DNA of 64,000 nt, from contig NC_087064.1 in the NCBI RefSeq assembly GCF_963678635.1, forward strand, positions 25,956,189 through 26,020,188, in the 5' to 3' direction. Source of the DNA: Symsagittifera roscoffensis. Taxonomy: Eukaryota; Xenacoelomorpha; Acoela; Convolutidae. Shown piece after piece: positions 51,990 to 62,135 of the stretch. Numbering within the stretch: position 1 is the first letter of the stretch; every line of letters starts with the position of its first letter. The translations under genes and the position numbers were made by a program. Below the pieces are notes generated by a model, which was not told where the DNA came from, made no database searches, and saw nothing but the letters and a program-made list of their open reading frames with translations.

Positions 51990-53803
51990 CTTGTACTATT
52001 TTGAGATATCCATTTTTGGTAACAGACCCTAAAAATTTTCCAAAGGCGCCAACATATACTAATTTTAACGGGGGAGAGCGTGCCAAAAAAACGCAGTTTT
52101 TTGGTCAAAAATTTCCAAAAAGTGCATAAAAACACCCTATTTGGCATATTTTTTTTCGAAATTTTTCAAACTCAACTTTCCAATTTCAAAGAAAAAAATA
52201 GATGCCCTTTAAGCTCTTTGAATTTCTAGAACAATTTATGATTGTTGCTGTTTTGATCAATAGGTAAAGTTTTTATTTCGCTGGAAATCTAATAATTAAA
52301 TTCCTCTTTCGAAACTAGAAATTTTTCTCTTTTTTTTTTGCATTTCCACGTTCGTATTTGGAGATTGTTATTTACTTAACTTTCAGCAAATGAATTTAAA
52401 ATTAACTCAAAAAAGTGCATATACAAATAAGTGCATTCATAGAATGCATTAATATGTATAAATGCACATTTGTAGTTATTAGATCATTTTAAGACTTTTT
52501 CCTAAAAAAAAAAAACAAAAAAATCACCAAGACCTGTATAAAAGTCTTCGATACGTTCATTACTCTTCATCAAAACTTTTGTTTGCAATTTGTGTATGAA
52601 AAAATGCATATGATATCCGTTCGTGTAAAAAACACTCACTCTTATGTAAAAACAATAACTACAGTTTTTCAACACTAACTGCGCACGGAATTTCTGTGCA
52701 ACCTGCACAAACAAAAATACTCTTTTTTCAATTTAGTGTTCTTCTCTTCCCAGCGCCTCGAAACGCCTGGTATACTTGGCACCAATATATACAGATTTGA
52801 GTGCCATGTTGAGCAATTTTTTTTAATCAAAACCATCAAAAAGCGCCTCAAGGAATAAGGAAAATCCTTGGAAAAAAAAGATTGACTGAGCTGCATCTGT
52901 TTTTGAACACAACCAACAGAAAGAACTCGAATTTCACAAAAAAATACATCACGTCATGTTGAGGCTCTTTCAAGACACTTGAAACTTTGATCATGAAACT
53001 AACCCAACTAGAGCAAAATTGGTTAATAGGTATTTTTTTTATTCCGCTGGGAATTTATAATCCACTGCGAACCTAAAAGTCATTCGAATTTCTAATTGGA
53101 AAAGGAAATACGCCTAGTTTTTAGCAAATTAATTTGAATTTAATTAAAAAGGAAACCAACCGCAAAAAAAAACAAATCTGACCGTGAACAACTTTTTTGT
53201 AAGACTATTTTGTCCATTGACACTCAAAAAACGTTTTCGGGAATCTGTAAAATTCAATTTGTAATCTTGATAAATCACTACAAAACTACATTAAATGTTG
53301 AATTCTATGTTTATTTTAATGAAAAATTAATTTGACCACAAATAAACAGTTACACGTCAAATTCAAGAAAAGGAGCATGATTAATTGTAATTATAACTCT
53401 AGCTGAGAAGACACCACTGGAAACTCATGCAAATAGTGGCTAAATAAGGAGATTGAGTGTTTTAGTACAAAGGCAACCGAGCTATAACGTTTTAATTTCC
53501 GCGTGAAGTGATGATTATGGTATCCAAATATAAAGAATTCCCGATCAAACCATATCTAAGGTTGGATAAGCGGTCATCCAATTCTAATTTGATAGCATCT
53601 GATTTTAGCACATTTCTTCTCCTCGCTGTGGCCAGTTCGTCGGAGCAATTTGCTTCCATCTTAATCTCTATTTTATTCAAGTCACCTAGAAGAATTTCCG
53701 TCGTTCTCCCTGTTTCGGGCCTCAATGCATTTCTATGTACTTCAGTATCTGCGCATCACACCTCGATATCCACTGTGTGTGCTTGTGGTTCTGGTCTCAA
53801 AAA
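51990..53803. other. Repeat-rich DNA downstream of the phosphodiesterase gene
   Basis: 52072-52150 repeats part of 13630-13884. Near 52200-52245 and 52986 are dispersed-repeat phrases. At 53492-53725 (minus) a 77-codon frame lies just past the phosphodiesterase stop. It has charged, gene-like composition but no splice link that I can support, so I treat it as 3' UTR or chance. Confidence 0.45.
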
Positions 53804-53950
53804 CTAGCAGCTACTGTTCTTCTCATCTGCGGCATCTGTTTCCGAGGTCGCCTGTGCCTCTGCTTCCTCTGCTAGATCTGACCAATGTCTTCGGTTATTT
53901 TCTAGTCCCTCAAGTAACGGCTTCAAACTAGGAAACAGTAGCGCCAGATT
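53804..53950 (-). CDS. Phosphodiesterase last exon
   Basis: 49 codons including TAG. Acceptor AG at 53952-53951. Encodes L-L-F-P-S-L-K-P-L-L-E-G-L-E-N-N-R-R-H-W, the last catalytic-domain helix of PDE5/6/11 enzymes (K-P-M-L-D...N-R-x-x-W). An acidic, Ala/Glu-rich tail ending in N-S-S-C follows. Phase 0, compatible with the donor at 57764. The intron before it is 3.8 kb and full of repeats. Confidence 0.85.
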   Translation of the reverse strand, partial: NLALLFPSLKPLLEGLENNRRHWSDLAEEAEAQATSETDAADEKNSSC

Positions 53951-55166
53951 CTAAACAAAACAAATAATTAAATCAAAACAAGTTCATTATTCACAAAAGA
54001 CAATTCAAAATCAAACGCAAGTGATCAGAGATCATAGACAGAACTAACTTTCAACACCTAATACTCAACTCACAAAGCAAAGCTTGGCACAGCTAACAGA
54101 TGAATTGTACAAAAATTAGACGAATTTACCTTTGACAAGGTTATTTCGAGAATCCTTTGTGATTGACTCTTCTCTCATAAAATTAACCATTTGGAGAAAA
54201 TTGGATCAATATATTATTTTTTTTTGTCCACTGGGATTTTTAATACTTTCGAAATCAAAATTAATTTAGTGTTTTTTCTATTTCCACTTTGTAATTGGAG
54301 AGCGAAACTTGCATTCCTTTTAGCAAATGAATCTGTATTGAACTTCAAAAAAAACCAAGCCAACAGATAATTGGACAAGTGTAATACAAGAAAGCAAACA
54401 ATTCGAAAATTACTTAAATTAAATAAAAAAGCTCACCTTAAAAATATTTGAATTTCAAGAATTGTTAAAACTTAGCACCTTTTTCCAATATTAGTAATGC
54501 AAAATTACATTTTTTAGAATGCAGTCCCGTTTTTCTTGACCTTTACCTTTTTGCTTTTCTACAGCGGAATTTGCCTTCCTTTTAATAAGAACACCACAAA
54601 ACTTAAAAAAGCAAAAAATAACAGCATACATTTACTATAAAAAATATTCTAGCTGTGATCAGTTTTTAAGCAGTTCTGGTTGCTAAAAAATTTACAATTT
54701 TGCCATGTTTTGGATTAATTTATGCGCACTTTGATGAACTTATATATGTTGCTGAAAGTTAAGCGTGAATTATTTTTGCGAGGCGAACTAATGAGGCTAG
54801 TGACGTAGTGGATGTAAATTGGCAGGTGACCTCAAACGGTAAGGTGACGTAGAATGACCAGGTAGCCGCCAGAAAATGAGACGAAAGCATTTATTTCGAA
54901 GAAAATGTCGAAAGCCAGTTAACATAGTTTAAATAGCAGTAAATAGCTTAAATTGTTAAATTAGAAAACAAAAACATAAAAAATTTTTCTCTTGTTTCGG
55001 AAATGAATTTCGGACCCGGAGAATAGTAGGCTCACGTCATCGTATTTGCGCCACGGTCGGATGTAAAATGACCAGACTATCTACCAACAAAACAGCTACA
55101 GTTGCTAGTAAATTTCCAATGCTATGTAGCAGAAGGCGGCCATAAATATAAGTAAAACTACTTGGA

Positions 55167-55240
55167 GGCGCCCATAATCAAACCTCCTACCTCGAGACTA
55201 AGAGTCTCACCTCCTAGCAACTGCGCCATGCTTGCTCGGA
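55167..55240 (-). repeat. tRNA(Lys)-like sequence, probably SINE or pseudogene
   Basis: Minus strand reads TGGCGCAGTTGCTAGGAG (A-box-like), then an anticodon arm TGAGA-CTCTTAG-TCTCG with CTT at the anticodon position, then GAGGTTTGATTATG (weak B box). The acceptor ends do not pair, so it is not an intact tRNA. Confidence 0.55.
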
Positions 55241-55991
55241 TTTCTATTATCAGAAGACACCGATAAAGCACTTTCAGATGCTTTTAATATGTCAATGCTT
55301 GAAAATCTACCAAAGGGCTACCAAATGAGCGCTTTCAATTGCGAGTTGGGTTTAAAAAAAGAAAATGATTCGCAAAAGAAACACTACGCTTGCTAGCTCG
55401 TCTGAGTGAAAAAAAACCAACAACGGAGCCGGAAATTTGGGTACACGCCCATCGAGCCAAAAATTTTAAGCTTTAAAGAATTATCAAATGCGAAAATTCA
55501 AATCCCGCCAGTTCGTGATAGTCCAGAAGCTGAAGCAACGCAGATTTGAAACTAAAAAAAAACATCATAAAAGTATTAAGGCTTTTCGAGGAATTGAGCA
55601 TGTCAGCGCGAAATTTACAAACTGTACGTAAAACACTTGCCATCTATAAAATGATGAGAAAAAACAACGCTCAAAACTTTTGAGCACATCAAGAATATCA
55701 TCAGTAGCTATATTTTAAGGCCGGCGCAAAATGTACACCTAGTTTACCTTCTTCTTGGCAAAAAAAAATCAATTCAACTTACAAGAAATCAAAAATCGGA
55801 AAAAAAACTTTTTCACTTCTTTCAGTGACATTTTTGACGAAGTCAACCCAATTTAAGAAAACTGAATCAATAAATAAATTTTTACACAGAGGCGAAACTT
55901 GGTTTCGCAGACACTAGCGAGAGCACGACAAAAAGCAGCTCAAGTGCAATAAGAAAAAACAGAAATAAGCCTCGAATTAGCAAAAATTCGG

Positions 55992-56075
55992 CTACGTCCA
56001 GGATTCGATCTGCGAACTAATGCAATCAAGAGATTTTGAGTCTCAAGCACCTACCACTCAGACAAGCACGCTTAA
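55992..56075 (-). repeat. tRNA(Leu/Ser)-like sequence, probably SINE or pseudogene
   Basis: Minus strand has TGTCTGAGTGGTAGGTG (A box), an anticodon-like TGAGA-CTCAAAA-TCTCT, a long variable arm and CAGATCGAATCC (B box). The variable arm suggests a Leu/Ser tRNA ancestor. The acceptor stem is not convincing. Confidence 0.5.
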
Positions 56076-56850
56076 CCACCGACAAACACTAGACACGAAC
56101 AAAGCAGCTACATATGCTAATAAATTGCCAATTCTATTCAGCAAAAGTGGCACCAAATACAAATAGACACAATTTTGCAAGTAATAATTTGGAATATCAC
56201 AAACTGAAGGCATCCACACTAACTTTGCATGTAACAAATCGCAAAGCATACAGCCCATTATTTATGGCGAAAAATTGCGGATAAATTGAATTGGAAAATT
56301 TCTTAAATCGAGTTTTTATTACTGTTATGTTGTTTGAAATAGCTTTGTTCGGTTCATTTGATCAATTAAAAAGCACCAAATCTGTTAATTTAATATTATT
56401 CGAATGTCAAAGAACATGCTATCAAAAAGCTATAAAGATGCCCCAAAAATTGGCACCAATACTTGCGACTTAGCTCAGAAAAAAAGAAGGTTCTTAATAA
56501 TACACTAAGCTGACGCTAGTGTACTTACGCTGGGAAATCTCAAAATTAAATTTCAACTTTGAGACAAGAATTAGATCAAGTTTTTAACACTTTCACTGTA
56601 TTAAATTGAAGTTCGCCTTCCTTTTATCAAGATAAAGTAACTGAACTTAAAAAACAATTATTATAGCCAACAGACAGTTGGAAAAGAGTCAATGAACGCA
56701 ATTGAACAAAAAAGTACCGATTTGTTTTTTGAAAAAATCTCAACTTTCGAAAAAAAATTAGATGCCCCTAAAGCTTTTTGAATTTCTAGAACAATTTATG
56801 ATTGGCACTTTTCCGCTTTTGAAACTAGAAGTCGATCCGCTTTTGAAACT

Positions 56851-56927
56851 AGAGTCGATCACGATTTTCGTGACCTTCACTGTGGAACAGCAAAAGTGTA
56901 AAGGTCACGAAAAACGTGATCGACTCT
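56851..56927. repeat. 27-bp near-perfect inverted repeat
   Basis: AGAGTCGATCACGATTTTCG plus TGACCTT at 56851-56877 is matched by its inverse at 56901-56927 (one mismatch), with a 23-base loop. GTCGATC also occurs just upstream (56831). Confidence 0.85.
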
Positions 56928-57764
56928 TGCTGTTCCATGTGTAGTTTGTCTTCCTTCTAACAAAGAAAATTAATGAACTTAAGAAAACAAAAGTCAAGCC
57001 GCGAAAAAAATAAATTAGAGCGTGAACAACTATTAACCGGAAGCTAGAATAAGAAAAAAGGAATGATAAAATTTGACCAATGTGAGATTTTTTGGGAGTA
57101 AGTCAAGTGCCCGGTAGCAATACCTCCATCCCGATCGCTAGGGTAATCATGAAATATGATCTTTTAACTTCAAGTAGAGCTTGGAAAATAAGTTTGATCA
57201 ATCCATAAAACGTTCCACATACATTCCATGTATGCTGCATGCCTGTTAAACAAAATCTAAATTAAATGTACTAATAATTTAGATTTTGATTGAGATTCTC
57301 TGCATGAAGCTGATTTACAAGTCTGCACAATGCCTCCGGCAAAATTAATAAATAGAAAATAAAAAACTTAGTTGCATCCCGCATGGATTTACTGCGAATA
57401 AAAATGAGACACGTTCTGTCAACTCTGCATAAATGAATTCAGTAATCAACATGTGATTCAAGTATACACTGGGGCGACAGCAAAATCAGACAGAAGAATT
57501 AGACTCAAAAGATTACTGCTATGAAGTCGCTCATACGTCACACCATCAAACAACGTTTATACCAACGCATAAACCATTGATGTTTTAAATGCGATTTGAA
57601 TTGATTTGTAATATGAGTGATCGACCATCTTCATTCGTCTGATCTCAAATGAAAGACAGGTCGGTAGGGTTTGGTTGCGGTGGGATGAGGGAGGGGTGGG
57701 TGGGATATTTAGGCTGTTTGATAGTAGAACAACTGCAAATGGTGTGTTTGCTTTGTAAGTGTAC

Positions 57765-57848
57765 CTTGTAAACTGGTCCACAGATTTTGTCAATGAAGTT
57801 GAGCTGCAGTTGAGGTATCTCGCTCTGCTTCGACCTGTCGAACATCGG
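57765..57848 (-). CDS. Phosphodiesterase exon, Q-pocket region
   Basis: 28 codons between acceptor CATTTCAG and donor TACAAG|GTACAC. Encodes P-M-F-D-R then I-P-Q-L-Q-L-N-F-I-D-K-I-C. The Gln before the L-N-F-I-D block corresponds to the invariant purine-binding glutamine of PDEs, with the Phe of the purine clamp three residues later. F-D-R with L-Q-L is closer to PDE11 than PDE5. Confidence 0.92.
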
Positions 57849-58234
57849 CTGAAATGGAACACGAACAAATTTAAACAGGGTAACAACTCTCTCATAAAAA
57901 AGAACATGGAAGGAAATACTATTCCCTCATGCAACTTAACTAGTCTTAAACGTAACAGTACATGCTCAGAATATAAGAAAAACAATTATGCATTGAAGAT
58001 AAAAGAACCCAAATAACTGACTACTTTCACCACCCTATTTCTGGTCATCAGGCTCAAAAACAACATTTGACTACAAAGCTTGAATTCCAATTTTACGCCT
58101 TTACCAAATTAAGCTTTCCGATAAAAGAAAAGTGAAATGACTACAAAAGTATTTTTAGCCAAGCAAAAACACTGGAACGATAAGTAATAATAATAATACG
58201 CTAGAAGATGGAGTGTAAACAAGTGTGGTCTTAC

Positions 58235-58309
58235 ATTGAGCTCTTTGTTGTACTTCTGCCTCTCGATGTCTCCCTGCTCGAAGAACTCCTCCGCTATCAT
58301 GTTTGCGAT
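58235..58309 (-). CDS. Phosphodiesterase exon, F-F-E-Q-G-D region
   Basis: 25 codons, phase 0 at both ends (TTTGTTCAG acceptor; AAT|GTAAGA donor). Encodes I-A-E-E-F-F-E-Q-G-D-I-E-R, a core PDE signature. Confidence 0.93.
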
Positions 58310-59110
58310 CTGAACAAACCAAATCAGTAAAATAAAACTATTAGAACCGGTTATTGAGTAAGTTAAACAAAACATTCCGGCCAAATGATGCTAGAACAGA
58401 AACTCAAAATTAAACAAGGATAGCCGGTTACTGAGTGTTGCGACCATACTCATAAAAACCAACAAAAATGTAGGTTTTTCTTTTTTCTCAAATTGAAGTC
58501 GTTTTTCGTACGCGGTGTGATGCAAAATTACATTAATGTGTAGAAAGTCAGTGAATTAGGCATAATCGACATCATTTGTCCAAAAAGTGAATAACAAACA
58601 AAAAAAACAGGAAAAAAAATTGCCTGAGTAGCGCTAAATTATACTCAATTTTTTCCTAGGAAGCGCTAAATAGGTTTCCTTTTTAGTAAACAAGGTTTCA
58701 TAATCTAAGATAACGAATGTTTTCGCTCGAAATTCGACTGAAACCGGTTTTTCTCGACACTGGGAAAGGTTTGTGAAAACTTGTTAGTGTCACTCGAATC
58801 ACGGCTGAAAGGGCTTTACTATGATATTTCACTCGACTTATTTTGATGAGTATTTGTGGTACCTGATTTTGCGTGAAAAACAAAAAAACTAAAACAATTC
58901 CGAATCCTAAGTTCCCATTTTCAATGATCGAAACAAAAATAATATAAAAACGATAATTTTTTTGAATATCTGTGTCTGTCTACATTTTCTTTTTTAAAGC
59001 AAATTGTGACTAAATAAGGTTAAGAAATGCGAAAAAAAGTAATAATAGCTAAAATGACGTTAAAAATAATAATTGTTTAAATTATTCTGCAAACCGAAGT
59101 CGATTTTTAC

Positions 59111-59441
59111 CTGGAACTCCACATGCCAAGGTCTGGTGATGGCTCCCAAGTCACTTGCCGTCATAAGCATGGAGCAAAGCAGCGCGTGATGTGCAGAATC
59201 ACTGATGTCGAAAGATCCATCCTCAACAAGTTGGAAGAAGGCGTCTCTTTTCTGGAAGTAGAGTGCCAGATCTGTGGATATGATTGCATGCTTGACGCTG
59301 GAGACGACCGCTTGCTGTTCCTCTGATCTGAGATTGGCGAGGATGTCGCAACTACTCTCGAGCAGTATGGCCTGGAAGCGGTCGAAGTGGTGGTGCTCCA
59401 GGGTGGAGGTAGAGTACAACTGAGCCAATGGCGATTCAGTC
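59111..59441 (-). CDS. Phosphodiesterase exon, metal-site and substrate-pocket region
   Basis: 331 bp between acceptor TAATTCAG and donor CAG|GTAAAA. Encodes L-A-Q-L-Y, the conserved E-H-H-H-F, A-I-I-S-T-D-L-A-L-Y-F and M-L-M-T-A-S-D-L-G-A-I-T-R-P-W, whose Asp is one of the four metal ligands. Phase 2 at its start, phase 0 at its end. Confidence 0.95.
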
Positions 59442-59642
59442 CTGAATTAGGAAGCATAAATAGCTATTACCCAGGCTCAACCAGCAAAAGTTAAAAAATT
59501 TTAATGACCCAACTATATTTGTTTTTTACATAACTTTTTTTGAATGTCGGAACATGAAAATTCGTTAGCTGAAGAGATAGTTTCAAAGGAAATTCACGGG
59601 TTAAGTTTAGACTTTGCTGAGCACATGATTCCAATGTCTTAC

Positions 59643-59860
59643 AATTTCTGGAATGAGTTGTTTGTTCCCCTGTGGTCTAAGTCATGTGAGATGGTGGCAA
59701 GGAGGAGTGCCGCCTTCTGCAGAGGGGAGAAGTGGGGGCAGAGGTTTCCTGTGGTGAGGCAAGCGAACATCAGCTGACACACAGAGAAAGCGTGGCGCCA
59801 GTTGTGATACGTCACTTGTCTGTAGTTCTTCTTCGTCGTAACCAGCCACTTCACCATAGT
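59643..59860 (-). CDS. Phosphodiesterase exon, HD metal-binding motifs
   Basis: 218 bp, from acceptor TTTGTATAG to donor AAATT|GTAAGA. Encodes K-K-N-Y-R, Y-H-N-W-R-H-A-F (catalytic His plus first metal ligand) and S-H-D-L-D-H-R-G-T-N-N (HD motif II). C-Q-L-M-F and G-T-N-N resemble PDE11 most. Hydrolyses cAMP and/or cGMP; specificity cannot be read here. Confidence 0.95.
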
Positions 59861-61032
59861 CTATACAAACAGCAAAATAAGAATTAACAGCCAATTGTAA
59901 ACGGCAAAAATTGAATTCTTTCTTCAAATAATTTAAACAAACTTCAAAAGCGCGCGCTTCGTTAGTTTAATTTCTAAGCCTGAAATAAGCAAACAGCCGG
60001 CTCTAACTTTAACAAAACAATAACATCACCAAAAAGATCGTCAAGTTTCAATAAACCCACAAAATTGACTTTTTCGGATCAAATAACCTAACTGAAGAAA
60101 AATTTAGACTTTTAAATATACTTTAAGTACTTTTAAATATACTTTAAAACTAGTCAGTCAGCCATCACCCCAAAAACTAACAGGAAACTTGTGCACAAAA
60201 AAAATAAGAAACAATTTTCAAACGATGCAAGACGAGCCAGTTTTTTTGCAAGAAGTACAGACAATTCAGACCGCGCTCAAAAGAAAACGAAAAATTACTA
60301 ATTTATTTTCCGGAGAGGTGCGCGAGTTGAGCTAATAAAATCATCTTAGCCAAGAGAATGGGAAGAGTCAATTCAAGGAAGCATGGAAAAAGAACTGATC
60401 TTTGTTGCTAAAAGTTCTATTTTTTCTTTTAGTGCAATTTTTTTGGTAGTTGCAGTGGTGTGGTAGCAATTGAGACATAGGGTCCTATATTTGAAAGATC
60501 GGGCTCTTCTACCGCTACCCCTCGACAGATATGAAGCTCAATTGTACCGTCCCACCATCCGCGATTTTCTATATTCTTAGTTTTTCTTTACATGCTCCAA
60601 TTATCATGAACATTCGCAAGTTGGCTAATTAACCAATTACAAACACATTTTTCTTTCGTATAAAATTTGTAAAAACAATGACAACACGGTTGAGCCAAAA
60701 GCGGAAGTTTCAGGTTATACCCAAAAGCCGAAACTTATTATAGTTCTTTATGTTCTCATAGTACTTTATCCGGTCATGGTCTATTCATGCATCTGCCCTT
60801 GCTTCGTAATCTTCATCCGGGCAGCAAAGTCCGATCAGATAATTGAAGCTATATTTACACAGACACCTTTCGCATTCCCTTCCACTCTTATCTCATTCGA
60901 TCACATTTGGCACAAGGTCGCATTCAAAGCAGACATGAAACAAGGCGATACTATGAATGCGAAATGTCTTTAATTCTCAAAGCAAAAGAAGGACGATGAC
61001 GAAGGACAGGGTGTTATCAATGTTTTAATTAC
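59861..61032. other. Phosphodiesterase intron
   Basis: 1.2 kb AT-rich intron. The 60776-60973 plus-strand frame has no domain support. Confidence 0.6.
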
Positions 61033-61731
61033 CTTTTCGTCTGTTTTTAGCACCCTGATTAGGTCCAATTCCCTGAACATAGCAAGCGCATACGACAAAG
61101 TATCTACTTCAGACAACTTCAGTTCATCTAATTTGAAGTTGTAGATATGGCGAACAAGTGTCTTTTTCCTCCACTCCCCACCTCCACTCAAAGCACAGTC
61201 CGAACACACCCAATTGGTATCCCCATCCTCTTCCTCGTCACACACCTCAGCGACAGAATGCCTCAGTTTACGGGGATGAGGAGGGGCTGAGATCTTCCTA
61301 GACTTTACTAATGCCTTTTCTTCCTGTGACTCCGTTATCGGAATGGGCTGCGACGTTTTCTTCTTGGAATTGTTAACTCCAGAAGAGATGGTTTTGAGGG
61401 ATTGTTTGTTTGATTGAGGTTGAGACTTTGCCGTGATTTCACTCAGCGACTGGGCTCTGTCTCTATCCTGTGAGTTGTCGTCTAGTTCAACCTGAGAGGA
61501 GGCGGGAGAGGAATCCTGTCTTGGCACGAAAGCGAAACTACTCCTGTTCGTACTCGTTGCGGACTGACTCGGATTGCTTCTAAAATCGAAGGAGTTGTTT
61601 TCGACATCGCCAACTCGGTTTGTGAGGTTCATTCGTGACCTGGAACTGCCCGAGGATGCTGCCGAGTGGTATGCATGGGAAAGCACTGACTTGACCTCTG
61701 CATCACTCGCTTTTGTGTAGTAGCTCAACAT
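61033..61731 (-). CDS. Phosphodiesterase exon, GAF-B to catalytic linker
   Basis: 233 codons, phase 0 at both ends (acceptor TTTTAG; donor AAAAG|GTAATT). Starts M-L-S-Y-Y, matching the L-S-Y-H that ends the GAF-B connecting helix in PDE5/11. It ends D-E-L-K-L-S-E-V-D...A-M-F-R-E-L-D-L-I, the first catalytic-domain helix. In between is ~160 residues rich in Ser, Asn and Gln, including a C-S-D-C pair; PDE5 and PDE11 have a short linker here. Confidence 0.92.
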
Positions 61732-61829
61732 CTAAAACCACTTAACATTACATTTAAGTCAGTCTAAACATTATTGCTGCAAAACAAAGCTTGTTTTTAA
61801 ACGTTTTTGTTTCCATTTAAAATGCATAC

Positions 61830-62135
61830 CTCCATAGACACTTTCTGTTTGTTGGACAACTCCACGCTGTCCTCGTAGGTGCGTGTATTCGAAATTCCCA
61901 AACCACAGAAGATCACAAACGCTTCCACAAAGTGTTCGTCTGTTTTTGTGAACCCACCCTCTGGTTTGTTCACCAGCTGCACACACCCTATCAACTCCCC
62001 CTTGCTGTTGCGGATACCGGAGCACAGCACTGAAGAGGGGCGAGAAGCACTTGATGATGAGTCATCGCCATTCTCAGAAGAGGTCCAGTAGGGTTCCACT
62101 GATGGGTCTTCCATGGGAGAGGACAAATTGACCAT
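61830..62135 (-). CDS. Phosphodiesterase exon, GAF-B domain
   Basis: 102 codons between acceptor GCTTTTCCAG and donor GAG|GTATGC. After a Ser-rich start it reads S-K-G-E-L-I-G-C-V-Q-L-V-N-K, F-T-K-T-D-E and E-A-F-V-I-F-C-G-L-G-I-S-N-T, the C-terminal GAF-B core and linker helix of PDE5/6/11. The open frame extends upstream to 62201 but without GAF similarity. Upstream exons (rest of GAF-B, GAF-A) were not found before the window ends. Confidence 0.9.

Larger units (their letters stand above)
53951..57764. other. Last intron of the phosphodiesterase gene
   Basis: Repeat-rich. Holds two tRNA-like sequences (55167-55240, 55992-56075), an inverted repeat (56851-56927) and dispersed-repeat phrases near 54185, 55840 and 56760. 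No other gene supported. Confidence 0.55.

Noticed and set aside
53492-53725. Extra coding exon downstream of the phosphodiesterase stop
   Set aside because: No donor before the stop codon of the last exon that would link to it; better read as 3' UTR or chance.
59123-59326. Plus-strand frames opposite the phosphodiesterase exons
   Set aside because: Shadows of well-supported minus-strand catalytic exons.
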